Shown: in pieces, positions 48,821-58,151 of the stretch
How positions within the stretch are numbered: position 1 is the first letter of the stretch
Layout: the number at the start of each line of letters is the position of its first letter
DNA from: Plecoglossus altivelis
Taxonomy: Eukaryota; Chordata; Actinopteri; Osmeriformes; Plecoglossidae
NCBI GenBank assembly: GCA_036571765.1
Contig: BROE01000019.1
Span: 3,785,290 to 3,849,289, forward strand
Length of the DNA: 64,000 nucleotides
Direction: 5' to 3'
Notes under the pieces: generated by a model
Told to the model about the DNA's origin: nothing
Databases searched by the model: none
Seen by the model: the letters and a program-made list of their open reading frames with translations, nothing else
Made by a program: the position numbers and the translations under genes

Positions 48821-51800
48821 CGAGGGGAAGAGAGCAAGAAAGATAAAGAAGGGGGAGGTAAAGAGAGAAAGAGGAGAGGGAGGGAGCGAGCGAGCGAGAG
48901 ACAGAGAGCGAGGACTCAGGCATCCCAAGGGCTGAGAAGTGGGCTGGAAAAGAAGAAAGGTATTGAGCCTCAAAGTCTCCATCTCGTCTGCAGGGATAAC
49001 TACGGCTGCCACCTGCCCTGCTCCGACAAGGAAACAAACTAAGCCTGTTTATTTAAGCCGTGATTTTCAAATGCACAAAAACTTGAAAGCATCCATTATG
49101 ATTGCATTAAAGGCAGTGAGTTAATTGCCAAGAGAAACGATTTGGAAGGAGCAGTTGAGTGAAAAGCTTCCTGGTTCCGGAGTCATCTTGGCCTGACATT
49201 AACCTTTAACTGACAATGTCAAGTTAACTGTTATTTGTCTATTTTTAGCAGCGGACATGGAAGTAAAGCAGAGTGAATGAGGGAGAGAGACAGAGAGAGA
49301 GACATAGACAGAGAGAGACATAGACAGAGAGAGACATAGAAACAGAGAGAAACAGAGACATACGTCAGTGTTGCTCGGTTTTGATTAGAAGTTGTCCTCT
49401 GGGCTGGAGGTCTCAACTCCAGTCCCATTCAGCCCCAGTCGGGCCTGGGAAGCTTTAAATCAAACCCCAGAAACAAAGTCTGTACTGGGGGAGCTGAAAG
49501 GCTCACTGAGGTGCCTCCCTCCACTCACAGAGGATAAATCCTCCCCCAGCCCGTGAGGACTGACTCTCATTGATAGCGAGTGTAAATAATCTGAAACACC
49601 AGCTTTGGAGAGAGAGAAAGGACATGTGCTGCCAGCAAGAATGGGCTCGCTGTCATAGAGGGCCTCTTTCATGCTGGAGAACAAGGAATAGTGGGCCTAC
49701 TGAACATTTCGTGACACAGTGGTTTACTGTTTTAAAGCATGGCCCTTCTCGGCAGGGGAGGAGAAGTCATTTTCTCAGAGCTGAATGGAGAGGGAGCTGT
49801 GTTCGCTCAGAGGTAGAAGGTGTTGGATGAGCAATCACATCAACTCCTTTCGGTTAGCGAGTTTGGCCAAGGCAAACCGAAAGGACTAGCCAAAATCAAC
49901 AGTGCTTTGCGAAGCAGCTTACCCCAAAAATAAAACTTCCATTGGCGTGTTCCTAAACAGACCCGTCCAAATGTCAAACATCGACAGTGGACGAGTGTTC
50001 CCTCGTTCTTGATCGCGTTGTATCACTGTTGCTGAAACGAGCGTGCCGTTTCCAACAACTCATACTTTAATTAAAGAGAAGGCAGCCTGCTTTAAGACGA
50101 TATGATAGCACTCAATGATTCCTTCATCATAAATACTTCCTCTCATCATAATAATGCACTCTGGGCGTATCTATCTCGGCAGTGACTGAGCTCTCAAATA
50201 ACTTGAGTTGTGTGGCTGGACAGAGTCCAGCATTGGCCAAACAGCTGCCAAGACAGGACACAGTGCATTGTGGACGATGCGGTCCGTGCCTGATTTACAA
50301 CATGCGGGTGGACATAAGAGTAAAGGATGACAGATTAGCGATTCTGGCTAGTCAAGAGTCAGGGCCCTGGCAGCGGAGATGACATAATGATACAATGGCT
50401 TCACTTCAATCAGAGACGACCTTTTAGTCAACTCCCCCCCTCCCCCCCCCTACCCAGCTGAGTGCCAGGAAGTTCAGCCTCATGTTTTCCAGTCAGGTGG
50501 ATGTGGAGGGGCACATTCTCACACAAACAACACCAGCCTCCCTGTCTGGCTGGCTTTCCTGTTGTCCAGCGGACAGTGCACAGGATGGGGTAGGGAGTGG
50601 AGGGAGGGGGGTGCTGGTGGTGGAGGGTAGGTCAACTGGAGCTTATCTGTCAGATGTTGGGCCTCCCTGGCATTCCTCTCCTGGCACTGGGAGAGGGAGC
50701 GGGGAAATAGCGGAGGTTCTCCGTGCGTCACAGTGACTAAGCGTGGAGAGGCCTGGATGTCCCCTCTCCACACTGCAGTGATTTGGAAACCCCAGGACAT
50801 GTGACACTGTTGTAAACAATAGGAACATGGTGAGTGTTCACTCGCACTGCTAAAAGAGACATTTTTGAAAATGTCACACTGTCTGGGCCGCTTCTTTTAC
50901 GGGGGGTCTTTTTGACTTTATTTCCTTTGATTGAGACAGTTTGAGACAGAAAAGCCAAGAGAGAGAGAGAGGAAGACATGCAGGGGGAAATGAACCCTGG
51001 CCCCAGCGGTATGAAACCCTTTCAATGCTCTTCCCATGCTAATATCTACCTCTGATCTTCAGAAGCTTCCAGAACGTCAAAAACAAGAACTTCTGCACCT
51101 CAGGTCGGTTACAGGACATGACATCATGTGGATGGGGTGCACCCTTGGAGAGTGGAACTGCAGATGCAAATGGCTCGGCCCCGCTTCAGACGGCCAATGT
51201 TACCAGATCCATTTTATGGTCCAAGCAGCAGGGGATATAATACATACTAAAGCATTGGGAGAGGTCTATTAGTGCAGGATTTCAATAAGCCCCTCATTTC
51301 CCATAGACCAGATCCACTTTGGAGCCATTTCAGTGACTAGGGATCTGATTTATCCCCTGTGAAGGGCAGTGTAATTGGGTTTGCCGGTGACAGTCGGGTG
51401 TGTAAATCAGGTAGATGGTGGTTAGGATTCTGCAATATCCCCCAGGACAACAGCAAGCAAGTGCACCTTAGGGAGGGAGGGAGGGGACACTTAGGCAGCA
51501 CTGCAGTCAAGGGGGAGATCCCTGATCCCCTGAGCTTAGTGGAATGATTGCACTGGCATTGGGCACAAATGTACTTTTGGGAAGAGTCCACGATCTGATC
51601 CCCACACTGAACAAAGCAACAACTCTTCCCTTGTTCTGTGGAAATCTGTGGAAGTCTTTTTTCCTCTCCCTGCAGATCTGCCATGGTGCCTACCAGTCTC
51701 CAGAGAGATTAGCACAGGCATGAGACCCCTCCTCCGTGGGCGTGGAAGGGAGGAGAGATCAGCCTCAGGGTTCATGTATCACAGGGGCTTCGATCTGCAG

Positions 51801-53365
51801 GCCTGAGCAGATGGCCTCTTCGCTGGCAGACCAGGAACCCAAGAGAATCTGCTATCAGGGAATGTGATGATGGAGATAAGTAATAAGGCCTGATCTGACC
51901 ATGGGAGCTCGCGCTGTGGCGTGAGAGTAGTCCACCACATACAGCTTGGATCCAAACTATGTCCAACGAGGACATTTCACAGAGGAAATCAAGGTCTCTT
52001 TCACATGATCAGGGATGGTTGTGAACGCTATGGACCAGCTAAGAGGGTGTGAACGTGTCAGGGGACAGGACAGCAGGAGTGAGTCTGGCGGGACTCGATA
52101 TGAGGGATAGGCTGGATTAGAATGGAAGAACCTTTCTCCACATTGGCCGAGGTGATATTTCACCCTTTGGGCCCGTCCAATAATAATCACGCTTATAAAT
52201 AAGAGCGAGCAGAATGGATGAGGCTTGGCTGAGGCTCATCGGACGGCGTAAATCAGCCGGTTTCCATGAGAAACGCCCAGCCGTCAAGCCCAGTCGCCAG
52301 CATCAAACGGCTGACTCACTCCAAGCGGTGACATGTTGACTTGCAATTCGTTAGGGAAAACAGACGGCGCTCCGAACATAGAAAATCCATTACTAGATTA
52401 CACAGAATGTGCAGGAATGCTGCTTCGCTAAGTCTGAACAGAGACATCCCCTAGAGTTACAGGAGCAGCGGGCAGAGGAGAAGGAGTCTGGGCAAGCAAG
52501 CCCCACCTCCATTGTATGTGTTGGGGGGGGGAAGCAGCCATACTGTGGATTCAAGGCCTTCTGGCTAGTCCATTGTCAGCAGGTGGTACATCAATCACAC
52601 CGATCCACTGCTGAGAGGGTGAACTTACCTCTGTTTTTTGTTTTTTTTAAAGGAACTTTTTCGCAGGTCTGTAGCTGTTGAAATGCTACGCCGCACAAAC
52701 AGTATTCGGAGCCTGGTTAGCCCACTTTCTGCTTAAAATGTGAACACAACACGGCGCGTTGTAAGGGACTGATGGGAAAAGAAGACATTTCGCTGTGTGG
52801 CTTCTGAGAGAATAAATGCAGAAGGCGGTAATGTGCATGCGGATGGTCATGCTGCAGTCGTGGTGTCGTTTGCTGATCAACCGTGCTTTGATGACACCAA
52901 TTCCCTTCAAAGGCTGCCATTACTTTAGGATGGACGGCCCATGAATCTCATGTTTCCCATGGTGGGGTTCATTCGAGAAAAGGGTAAAAGGTCAGGGCAT
53001 TGGCTCCACCAAAGGCGAACATCAGATGACCCTGTTTACGAATCAAACGCTGCATTAGCAGGCATGACTAGATCAAACCGGCAGAAGGAACTGGTTCAAA
53101 GGGAATAAGGGGAGCACATGCACCCATGAGAACTCCAGTTTCATCTGGTTTTAAACATAAGCTTCACCAAACCTTCTCTACATCATTTCTACATTAGGCT
53201 GATGATTCAATGCATACTGCAGGAGCGACTTAGGAAAGAGCTGGGCTGGGAGCGAATCTTTCCTGGAATGGCCGTCAAAAGGATAAGAGATAATATATTT
53301 GTACGAGGATTAGGTTGAGAGTGGGAGATTTGACCAGGGAGGACGTTAAGGGTTGAGGAGGGCAA

Positions 53366-53407
<42 letters not shown>

Positions 53408-56400
53408 ATTGAAAGCAAACAGAACGAATTGTTCGGTAACTTTAGCTTTGCAATATGTTGTGTATGTGATTGCATGACCTTCATTGTTGGAAAAAGCCAC
53501 TTCCATCCAGACGTGAGATTTATGTATCCACTGTTAGATGAAATCCTGGGCTGGTACGTGACCTTGCATTAAGCTGCTGTGTTGGATTATGGCACGTCAC
53601 ACACACACACGCGCGCACACGCAAGCACACACACACAGGCTTGTGGATGGAGATGTCAGAGCCAACAGCCAGGGCCTGTTCTGGAAAGCCCACAGATAAA
53701 AACCAGAGTGATATGCGTGCACAAGCATGAAACGTGTCAACGACGAAGCCAGGGTTCATTGCCTTAGCGTTTGCCTAACACAGACGTCTGCTGTTAGGCA
53801 TAACCGCTTTGATGTCTGCGCGTTGAGTATGCACCGGTGTAGCAGGCCTGCAAACAGGGACCTTCACGCACAGGACACACCTTGCTAAGTGAATTAATAA
53901 TAAATAGGGTTTGGTAACACGCGGGTGCGTTGACAGTGCAGGCTGCTCCCTGCTGTTTCCTGAGGCTGGCCCCCACTGTGCTCTGCCCAGAGCATCGCTA
54001 AGGGGGCATATTCCTCCTGTCGTCCCACAATCTTAACCCCCTCCCCCCCTCCTATCTACAGGGCCTGTCTGCCAGGTGACACCTATCCCAGGGGCTCTTC
54101 AGCACAGCGACCGTCACGGGAGCCCCGTGGTTATCTAGCGTCAAAATGCCTGAACTAAAGGCTGGCTGTGAACTCTGGGTCGTGCAGTTATGCAAGGGGG
54201 GGAACTAAAGATGGGTGGTCTTGTGCTTATACAGAGTGCCTCTCCAAATCAGGGACAGCGCAGTATCGCCTGTGTGACCCACGCTTCAGAGCAAAGCTAG
54301 CTGAGGACTCCCTCCCAGGGCCAGGGGGGAACGGGAGAGACAATAGAGGAGTCTGCCAGCGCAGGGCCAGCTGTCTGTCTGTCAGGGGCAGAGGGCGAAT
54401 CTGCTGACAAGGACACATGCACAGAGGGGAGCTGGCTAGAGGCTCTGGACACAGCATCCCACCCGTCAGCCAGGAGGTGAGCACCTGCCTTGACAGGTAC
54501 ACACACACACATGCACACACACACATGCACACACACACATGCACACACACACACACACGCACACACGCACACACACGCACGCACACGCACAGAGGGAAGC
54601 TCGCACGACGCCTTGCAAAAAACATACCTGCAGAACCAGACATCAACAACACATTATGGGGGGGGGGATATGGGATGCAAATAGTCTAACTCAAGCAGGG
54701 GTGTGTGTGCGTGTGTGAGAGTGTGTGTGCGTGCGTGCGTGTGTGGGAGGAAGGCTCTTTATCAGAGAAATGATTCTCAGAGGATATAACAAAATTCCGC
54801 TGTGAGACTGAAAAAGCAAGTATGTATTATGACAGTGTGATAAGTTGGGCTATGCAGAGCTGCGACTTGAGAAATCTCTTCCTGTGGGCCTGCAGTGTGT
54901 CCTGAGGAGAACCGATGCTCCCTTCCCTCTCCTGGCGTCCCGTGCCTGAAGGGTGCGAGCACAGAAAACAAACAGCCCTGTTGTTCCAAGGGACCACCAC
55001 TGTTATCGCCGCGTTGGTATCACACGAAAAACCCCCCTGGTCCTATTGAAGCGCTCCTGCTTTTCCCAAGCCTCTGGCAGCTTCTCCCAGCATTACTACT
55101 ACCTCCAAACATCTCCGCTACGCTGGGGGACAAACCACAGAATCGAGCAGCTCGCTAGCCTTTTTTGAGCATAAGAAAGGCTCTGGCTGTCTCTGCCTCT
55201 CTCCCTCTATCCCTCCCTCCCTCTCTCTCTCTCTCCCTCTCCTCCATCCTCCTCCTGGCTTCACCACGGGCCAGAGGTTTTCATTCTGCCTCTCTGGCCT
55301 CCGGAGTGCAGACGGTCTGACTGAGGGGAGGCCGGTCTGAAAATAGGCCCGGTAGGAGTCCATATTTCACTGATAAGGTCATGGTGAGCGTGTCTGTAGC
55401 TGGGCATCGGGCCGCTAGTTCAGCGAGGCGGTGGAGGAAGGCGGCGCAGGCCTCCCTATCTCAGCACCGGACAACGCCATCGCCTCCTCATCCTTCCACT
55501 TGCAGATAGCGCCGTTAGTCAAATAGCTGACAGTCCCCCCCCCCTCTCGTTGTTTCCCCCATGTTGGTTTCCGTGCCGACACATCCACTGGGTTGTTCTA
55601 ATCTCCAGGCCTGACACCATGTCTGACAGAACACAGATGGCCCGACAGGCGATGCTTCGCTGCCTAATAGGACAGTCAGACTCACACGATTCCCAGCGGC
55701 AGTGACAACCAATTCATTTGAAATATGATGGAGGCGCTAGTGTGAAAATACCCCTTTAAAACGATGGTCTATGTTAGAGCTCTGAAGTGCCTGTTCCAGT
55801 GTATGGTGTGTGGAGACCCTGGAGCTTTGCATCTTTCCAGGTCAGTGGACAACACAGTGAAAGGTCACAGATCAATTCATTAGCTGATATACTGACGAAC
55901 GAGCAATTATCTTCTCATCTTTGGAGGTTCCAACTGCAGTACAGATCAGTAGAGCAGCGATATTCATAGTAGCCTGATTAATGAAGTTGAGAGTAGAGAT
56001 CTTCACGGGGTCTAACAGAGCCTGATTATGGAGGGCGGAGAAAGCAGCACTTCCTGGACAGGAGAGGGGAGATGGACGACATGGAGTGGCTATTCTGAAG
56101 GCCCATCCACCAAACAGAGAAGGACCTAAGGAGGCCAAACGAGGAAGGGACCTAATTAAAGCCACCCTACAATGACTCTAACGATCTCCCAATGATTACT
56201 GACATTAACCGCTGTAACCAGTCGGAACCAGAACATTCATCACACACCGTTTATCTCCGTTCCCAGCCAGCCTTCCAGGCTTGTGTTCCAGACAGCGCAC
56301 CCTGCTTCTAGCGAGCCCGTGCCTGTTGATGCTGGTGATGGCGTGGGGCTGCCTGTGTTAGGGGTATGAGCATGAGTGCTGCTTCACAGGTGGGCTGTGG

Positions 56401-56984
56401 AGGTCTGGCCTCACATGAACCCAGAGCAGCAGCCATTGCGATGGCTGGATGTCAGGACAGGGAGATGGGGGGAAAAAATAGGCGGACCGGGGGGGTGGGG
56501 GGTGTGTGGGGGGGGTGGGATACCTCCCAGCTGTCTCACTGAAGACACCGCACCGTGTGCGTCTGTGCGTGTGTGAGCGAGGGGGTCAGTTTACGCAATT
56601 GCATATGATTCACAGTTGCTCTGGATACAGGGAGAGAATCCTTTTTCAACCCAAATTTGGGCAGTAGTGGCTACACAACTTGTTGTGCAAGCCATGACGT
56701 GGGAATAACTTCAGCGTACCTCGGCAAGATACCGTTGACTCAATAGCGGAACTGTTTACAGATTAGTCTGTGTATGTGTGTTCTATGACTTTACGAGACC
56801 TGTTGGAGAGGAGGGTTCAATGTGTGTGACTGGAAAAGGGAGCTAATCTTCCCAGGCATGTGGCAGCTCCCTACTGTAACCTCCCAGTGCTAGCCTGCTA
56901 TGCTATCTCCCACAACACACGCTACCGCTACCAAATGACATGGCTTAACACCCGCCAGCTGATAAACGCTGTGTAGTGTGTATG

Positions 56985-57017
<33 letters not shown>

Positions 57018-58151
57018 CGAGAGCCCAGGCACACTGGCTGCCTGCCTGGCTCTGCTCTACACCCCAGCACAATGAGTAACACTGGGATTCCACTGCCCAC
57101 ATTAACCATAAACACAACCCTCTCAAAGGACTGGAAAGGGATGTAAATCCACGGATCGTGCAGAACACGCATACGAGTCAGGCATGGCTCACGTCGTTCA
57201 CATACCTGGCCACACTCACACACACACACCGGGAAAGAAGCATCCACTGAAAAAAACAGCAGATTTGGGGAAAAAATACATGGACACTTGGTCTTAGCGT
57301 GCAACGTCTGCTGAGTGTATTTAAACGTGACTTTGAAATGGAAATGCATGTCTGTCTTGCCTCGGGGTACAGAGAGAGGATGAGAGATCCCATCTCTTCC
57401 TCTGCCTTCTGCCTCCTTAGTGAAGGAGGGAACTACTCAAATCAACCAGTCTACACTTTTCATGTCCAGACACTCTACGCTCTCACAAACGGGAGTTGCG
57501 CATACACACTCAGTCACTCTCACACACACACACGCACACACACACACACACACACACGCACACACACACACAAAGAATCTTTCCCTTTAAAGAATGCAGC
57601 CAATGAGGGAGCAATGTTCCTCGTACCTCCAGTAAAGATTCCTCACTTTCATGTACTCTCATGTATACAACTGCAGGGGCATGTTAGTTAGATCTAACAC
57701 CGCAAGCACAAAGTCTGCCTCGCGCAATATGTCCAGCAATCAATCATTTAAATGGGATTCTCCGACACACCATGAGATCAGTTCATAACTAGGCTATTTG
57801 GCAACGCCGGCTTTCGCCTCTCACATCAATGGAGTACAAAGACAGGTAGTCAGTGAGGGAAGAGAGAGAGATACCAATATACAGAGAGAGACCGTGAGAC
57901 AGAGAGATAAAGAAATACAGAGAGTGAGAGAGACAGTGCGAGACGGCTTTGAACCCATAGAGAGCAAGAGAAAGAGAGAGCTAAAGAAACAGAGAGAGAG
58001 ATAGAGATAGAGAGAGAGAGAGAAAGAGGGGGAGCTAGCGAGAGGAGCCTCCAGTCAGACGACCCGCTCAGTGATGGAGAGCCCCAGACGCATGGTACGG
58101 CAGCGCACCTGACTCTCCCGGCTCCTCAGCTCTCCCTGCCTGGTTCCCCAT
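20710..58151 (-). CDS. specc1: specc1: cytospin-B (13 exons here, 959 aa)
   Basis: Thirteen minus-strand exons join in frame to 2880 nt. Cytospins are cytoplasmic adaptors that link actin and microtubules and act in cell adhesion and migration. Residues about 250-690 form a long coiled coil (exons 2-5), including SEELQATLQELADQQQ and RRFQADLQTAVVVANDIK. A disordered Ser/Pro linker follows, with [29 protein letters not shown] and RKSPSLES. The protein ends with a single calponin-homology domain (about 855-957: LKWCQKKTEGY, FSSSWSDGLAFCALLHTYLP, AFQAAESIGIKPSL, PDW, IYKYFET). [19 protein letters not shown] and SKLSVERKDP match human SPECC1 rather than SPECC1L. The human long isoform (1068 aa) has extra N-terminal exons that I do not see; exon 1 here gives a shorter alternative N-terminus. 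Upstream alternative exons may lie beyond the window. Confidence 0.93.
20816..20899. repeat. CA-rich microsatellite
   Basis: Imperfect then perfect (CA)n beside the specc1 exon 13 acceptor. Confidence 0.95.
23294..23505. repeat. 30-bp minisatellite in specc1 intron 12
   Basis: About seven copies of a 30-bp unit built on GCTGTGTTGTGTGGCAGTGT plus GATGTCATCT, nearly identical, so several frames stay open on both strands. Downstream of exon 12 in specc1 orientation. Confidence 0.95.
23727..23786 (-). CDS. specc1: specc1 exon 12 (CH domain)
   Basis: Twenty codons, GRNLALAFQAAESIGIKPSL, phase 0 at both ends, with CAG acceptor and GTGAGT donor. The first residue is Gly where human SPECC1 has Lys. 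Confidence 0.95.
23968..25110. repeat. ~568-bp diverged tandem duplication in specc1 intron 11
   Basis: Copies are about 23968-24535 and 24536-25110. The first ~70 bp are identical (AAATAAACACATAAACCCTT...), later parts differ by many small indels and substitutions, and both copies end in a C-run of about 14. The pattern of even 1-3 nt indels is unusual for a natural duplication that keeps a 70-bp identical start. Confidence 0.85.
25445..25561 (-). CDS. specc1: specc1 exon 11 (CH domain core)
   Basis: Thirty-nine codons from NIDVTNFSSSWSDG to YQELISQDK, phase 0 at both ends, donor GTAGAA. Near-identical to the human CH core. Confidence 0.96.
25566..25640. repeat. GA microsatellite
   Basis: Mostly (GA)n with small interruptions, immediately upstream of specc1 exon 11 on the intron side. 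Confidence 0.95.
27190..27370. repeat. GA-rich microsatellite with 52-bp internal duplication
   Basis: (GA)n interrupted by a repeated AGACAGATAAAGAGACAGAC block. In specc1 intron 10. Confidence 0.92.
27806..28195. repeat. CT-rich tracts
   Basis: (CT)n at 27806-27858, then after a unique stretch (CCCT)n/(CT)n at 27990-28195. A strong purine/pyrimidine strand asymmetry, no coding content. Confidence 0.93.
29579..29996. repeat. ~27-bp compound minisatellite in specc1 intron 10
   Basis: About 15 copies of ACACACACTGCAGGTCAGAGCAG with variable CA lengths (about 25-30 bp per unit). Open frames on both strands result from the repeat. Confidence 0.93.
32429..32531 (-). CDS. specc1: specc1 exon 10 (start of CH domain)
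   Basis: Encodes VERKDPLAALAREYGGSKRN...KKTEGYP, with a split Ser codon from exon 9; donor GTAAGG. Confidence 0.96.
33790..34457. repeat. 25-bp minisatellite beside specc1 exon 9 donor
   Basis: About 26 copies of a 25-bp unit (CTCCCTGTGTCTGAGCTAGC + TGTAT) with alternating variants (TGTAT/AGTAT/TGTAG, GAGCT/AAACT). On the specc1 sense strand it begins about 15-20 nt after the exon 9 donor and fills the first ~670 nt of intron 9. Confidence 0.95.
34473..34614 (-). CDS. specc1: specc1 exon 9 (linker)
   Basis: Encodes KLGGGGDDMKPNSLMRKSPS and on through PANLSRPS to NKANSKL, phase 1 in, phase 2 out, donor GTACAG. The 25-bp minisatellite begins within about 20 nt of this donor. Confidence 0.92.
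35144..35216 (-). CDS. specc1: specc1 exon 8 (linker)
   Basis: Encodes RHSYIKPLSKTLEKRINHGD and then YSHP; RHS after the preceding SPVQ matches QRHS of human SPECC1. Donor GTGAGC. Confidence 0.88.
35412..35503 (-). CDS. specc1: specc1 exon 7 (linker)
   Basis: Encodes [20 protein letters not shown] and then [10 protein letters not shown], closely matching human [23 protein letters not shown] region. Donor GTACGG. Confidence 0.95.
35979..36142 (-). CDS. specc1: specc1 exon 6 (linker)
   Basis: Fifty-four codons starting AQLDEGSQPDTDVSPHWCVA and ending [24 protein letters not shown] is conserved in cytospins. Donor GTGAGC. Confidence 0.93.
36143..41020 (-). other. specc1 intron 5
   Basis: About 4.9 kb. 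Apart from simple repeats (A-rich near 37550, CAGA at 39290-39515, CA at 40089-40150) I see no exon or RNA gene. Confidence 0.7.
39290..39515. repeat. CAGA/CAGT-rich simple repeat
   Basis: Imperfect repeats of GTCAGACAGACAG and CAGCCAGTCA type in specc1 intron 5. No coding content. Confidence 0.8.
41021..41202 (-). CDS. specc1: specc1 exon 5 (coiled coil)
   Basis: Sixty codons plus two bases: DETEEWRRFQADLQTAVVVA and on to LEQLQGGVS. Matches SPECC1. Donor GTAGGT. Confidence 0.96.
41300..41800. repeat. ~43-bp minisatellite in specc1 intron 4
   Basis: About 12 copies of a 41-44 bp unit built on TCTCTGGGATCTCCCAGGCT + TGGGGAGACCAGAGGCAGA. It fills most of the 615-bp intron between exons 4 and 5, ending about 18 nt from the exon 4 donor. 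Confidence 0.95.
41818..41891 (-). CDS. specc1: specc1 exon 4 (coiled coil)
   Basis: Encodes QVKKLEEQKAEVERQLKILS and KQMK, with a split Asn codon before it. Donor GTGAGC. The 43-bp minisatellite starts just inside the intron. Confidence 0.95.
42549..42756 (-). CDS. specc1: specc1 exon 3 (coiled coil)
   Basis: Encodes TEEECQLVQHKAERRELDLS through KDLKETIFELEDQVEQQRAV to ILDLE; KETIFELEDQVEQ is strongly conserved in cytospins. Donor GTGAGT. Confidence 0.95.
42757..44319 (-). other. specc1 intron 2
   Basis: About 1.6 kb, no exon or RNA gene seen. Confidence 0.7.
44320..45851 (-). CDS. specc1: specc1 exon 2 (large coiled-coil exon)
   Basis: A 1532-nt exon of 510 codons. It starts VQPVKKSGIPAPREIAP (human KRTGIPAPRE), continues through a Ser-rich stretch with GSDITKGSPSPDSSEFEKI, and then a long Leu/Glu/Gln-rich coiled coil to HIRALLSK at donor GTGGGT. 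It is GC-rich with strong codon bias, so the opposite strand is also open for up to 500 codons. Confidence 0.96.
46787..46984. repeat. CA microsatellite cluster
   Basis: Four (CA)n tracts, the last about 34 nt uninterrupted. Confidence 0.95.
48767..48818. repeat. GA microsatellite
   Basis: (GA)n of about 24 uninterrupted units. Confidence 0.95.
58109..58151 (-). CDS. specc1: specc1 alternative first coding exon (MGNQAGRAEE...)
   Basis: ATG at 58151-58149 in a strong context (ACCACCATGG) opens MGNQAGRAEEPGES plus one base, ending at donor GTGCGC. The one-base overhang fits the phase needed by exon 2 (G + GT, Gly). The G2 start is weakly compatible with N-myristoylation. It is 12.3 kb from exon 2. 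Support is start context plus phase, not alignment, so it is a candidate. Confidence 0.6.

Larger units (their letters stand above)
45852..58108 (-). other. specc1 intron 1 (12.3 kb)
   Basis: Contains many microsatellites, including CA at 46787-46984, GA at 48767-48818 and 49283-49350, CA at 53369-53402 and 54501-54590, TG at 56988-57014, CA at 57522-57571 and GA at 57860-58028. I see no exon that extends the coding sequence. Confidence 0.6.
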
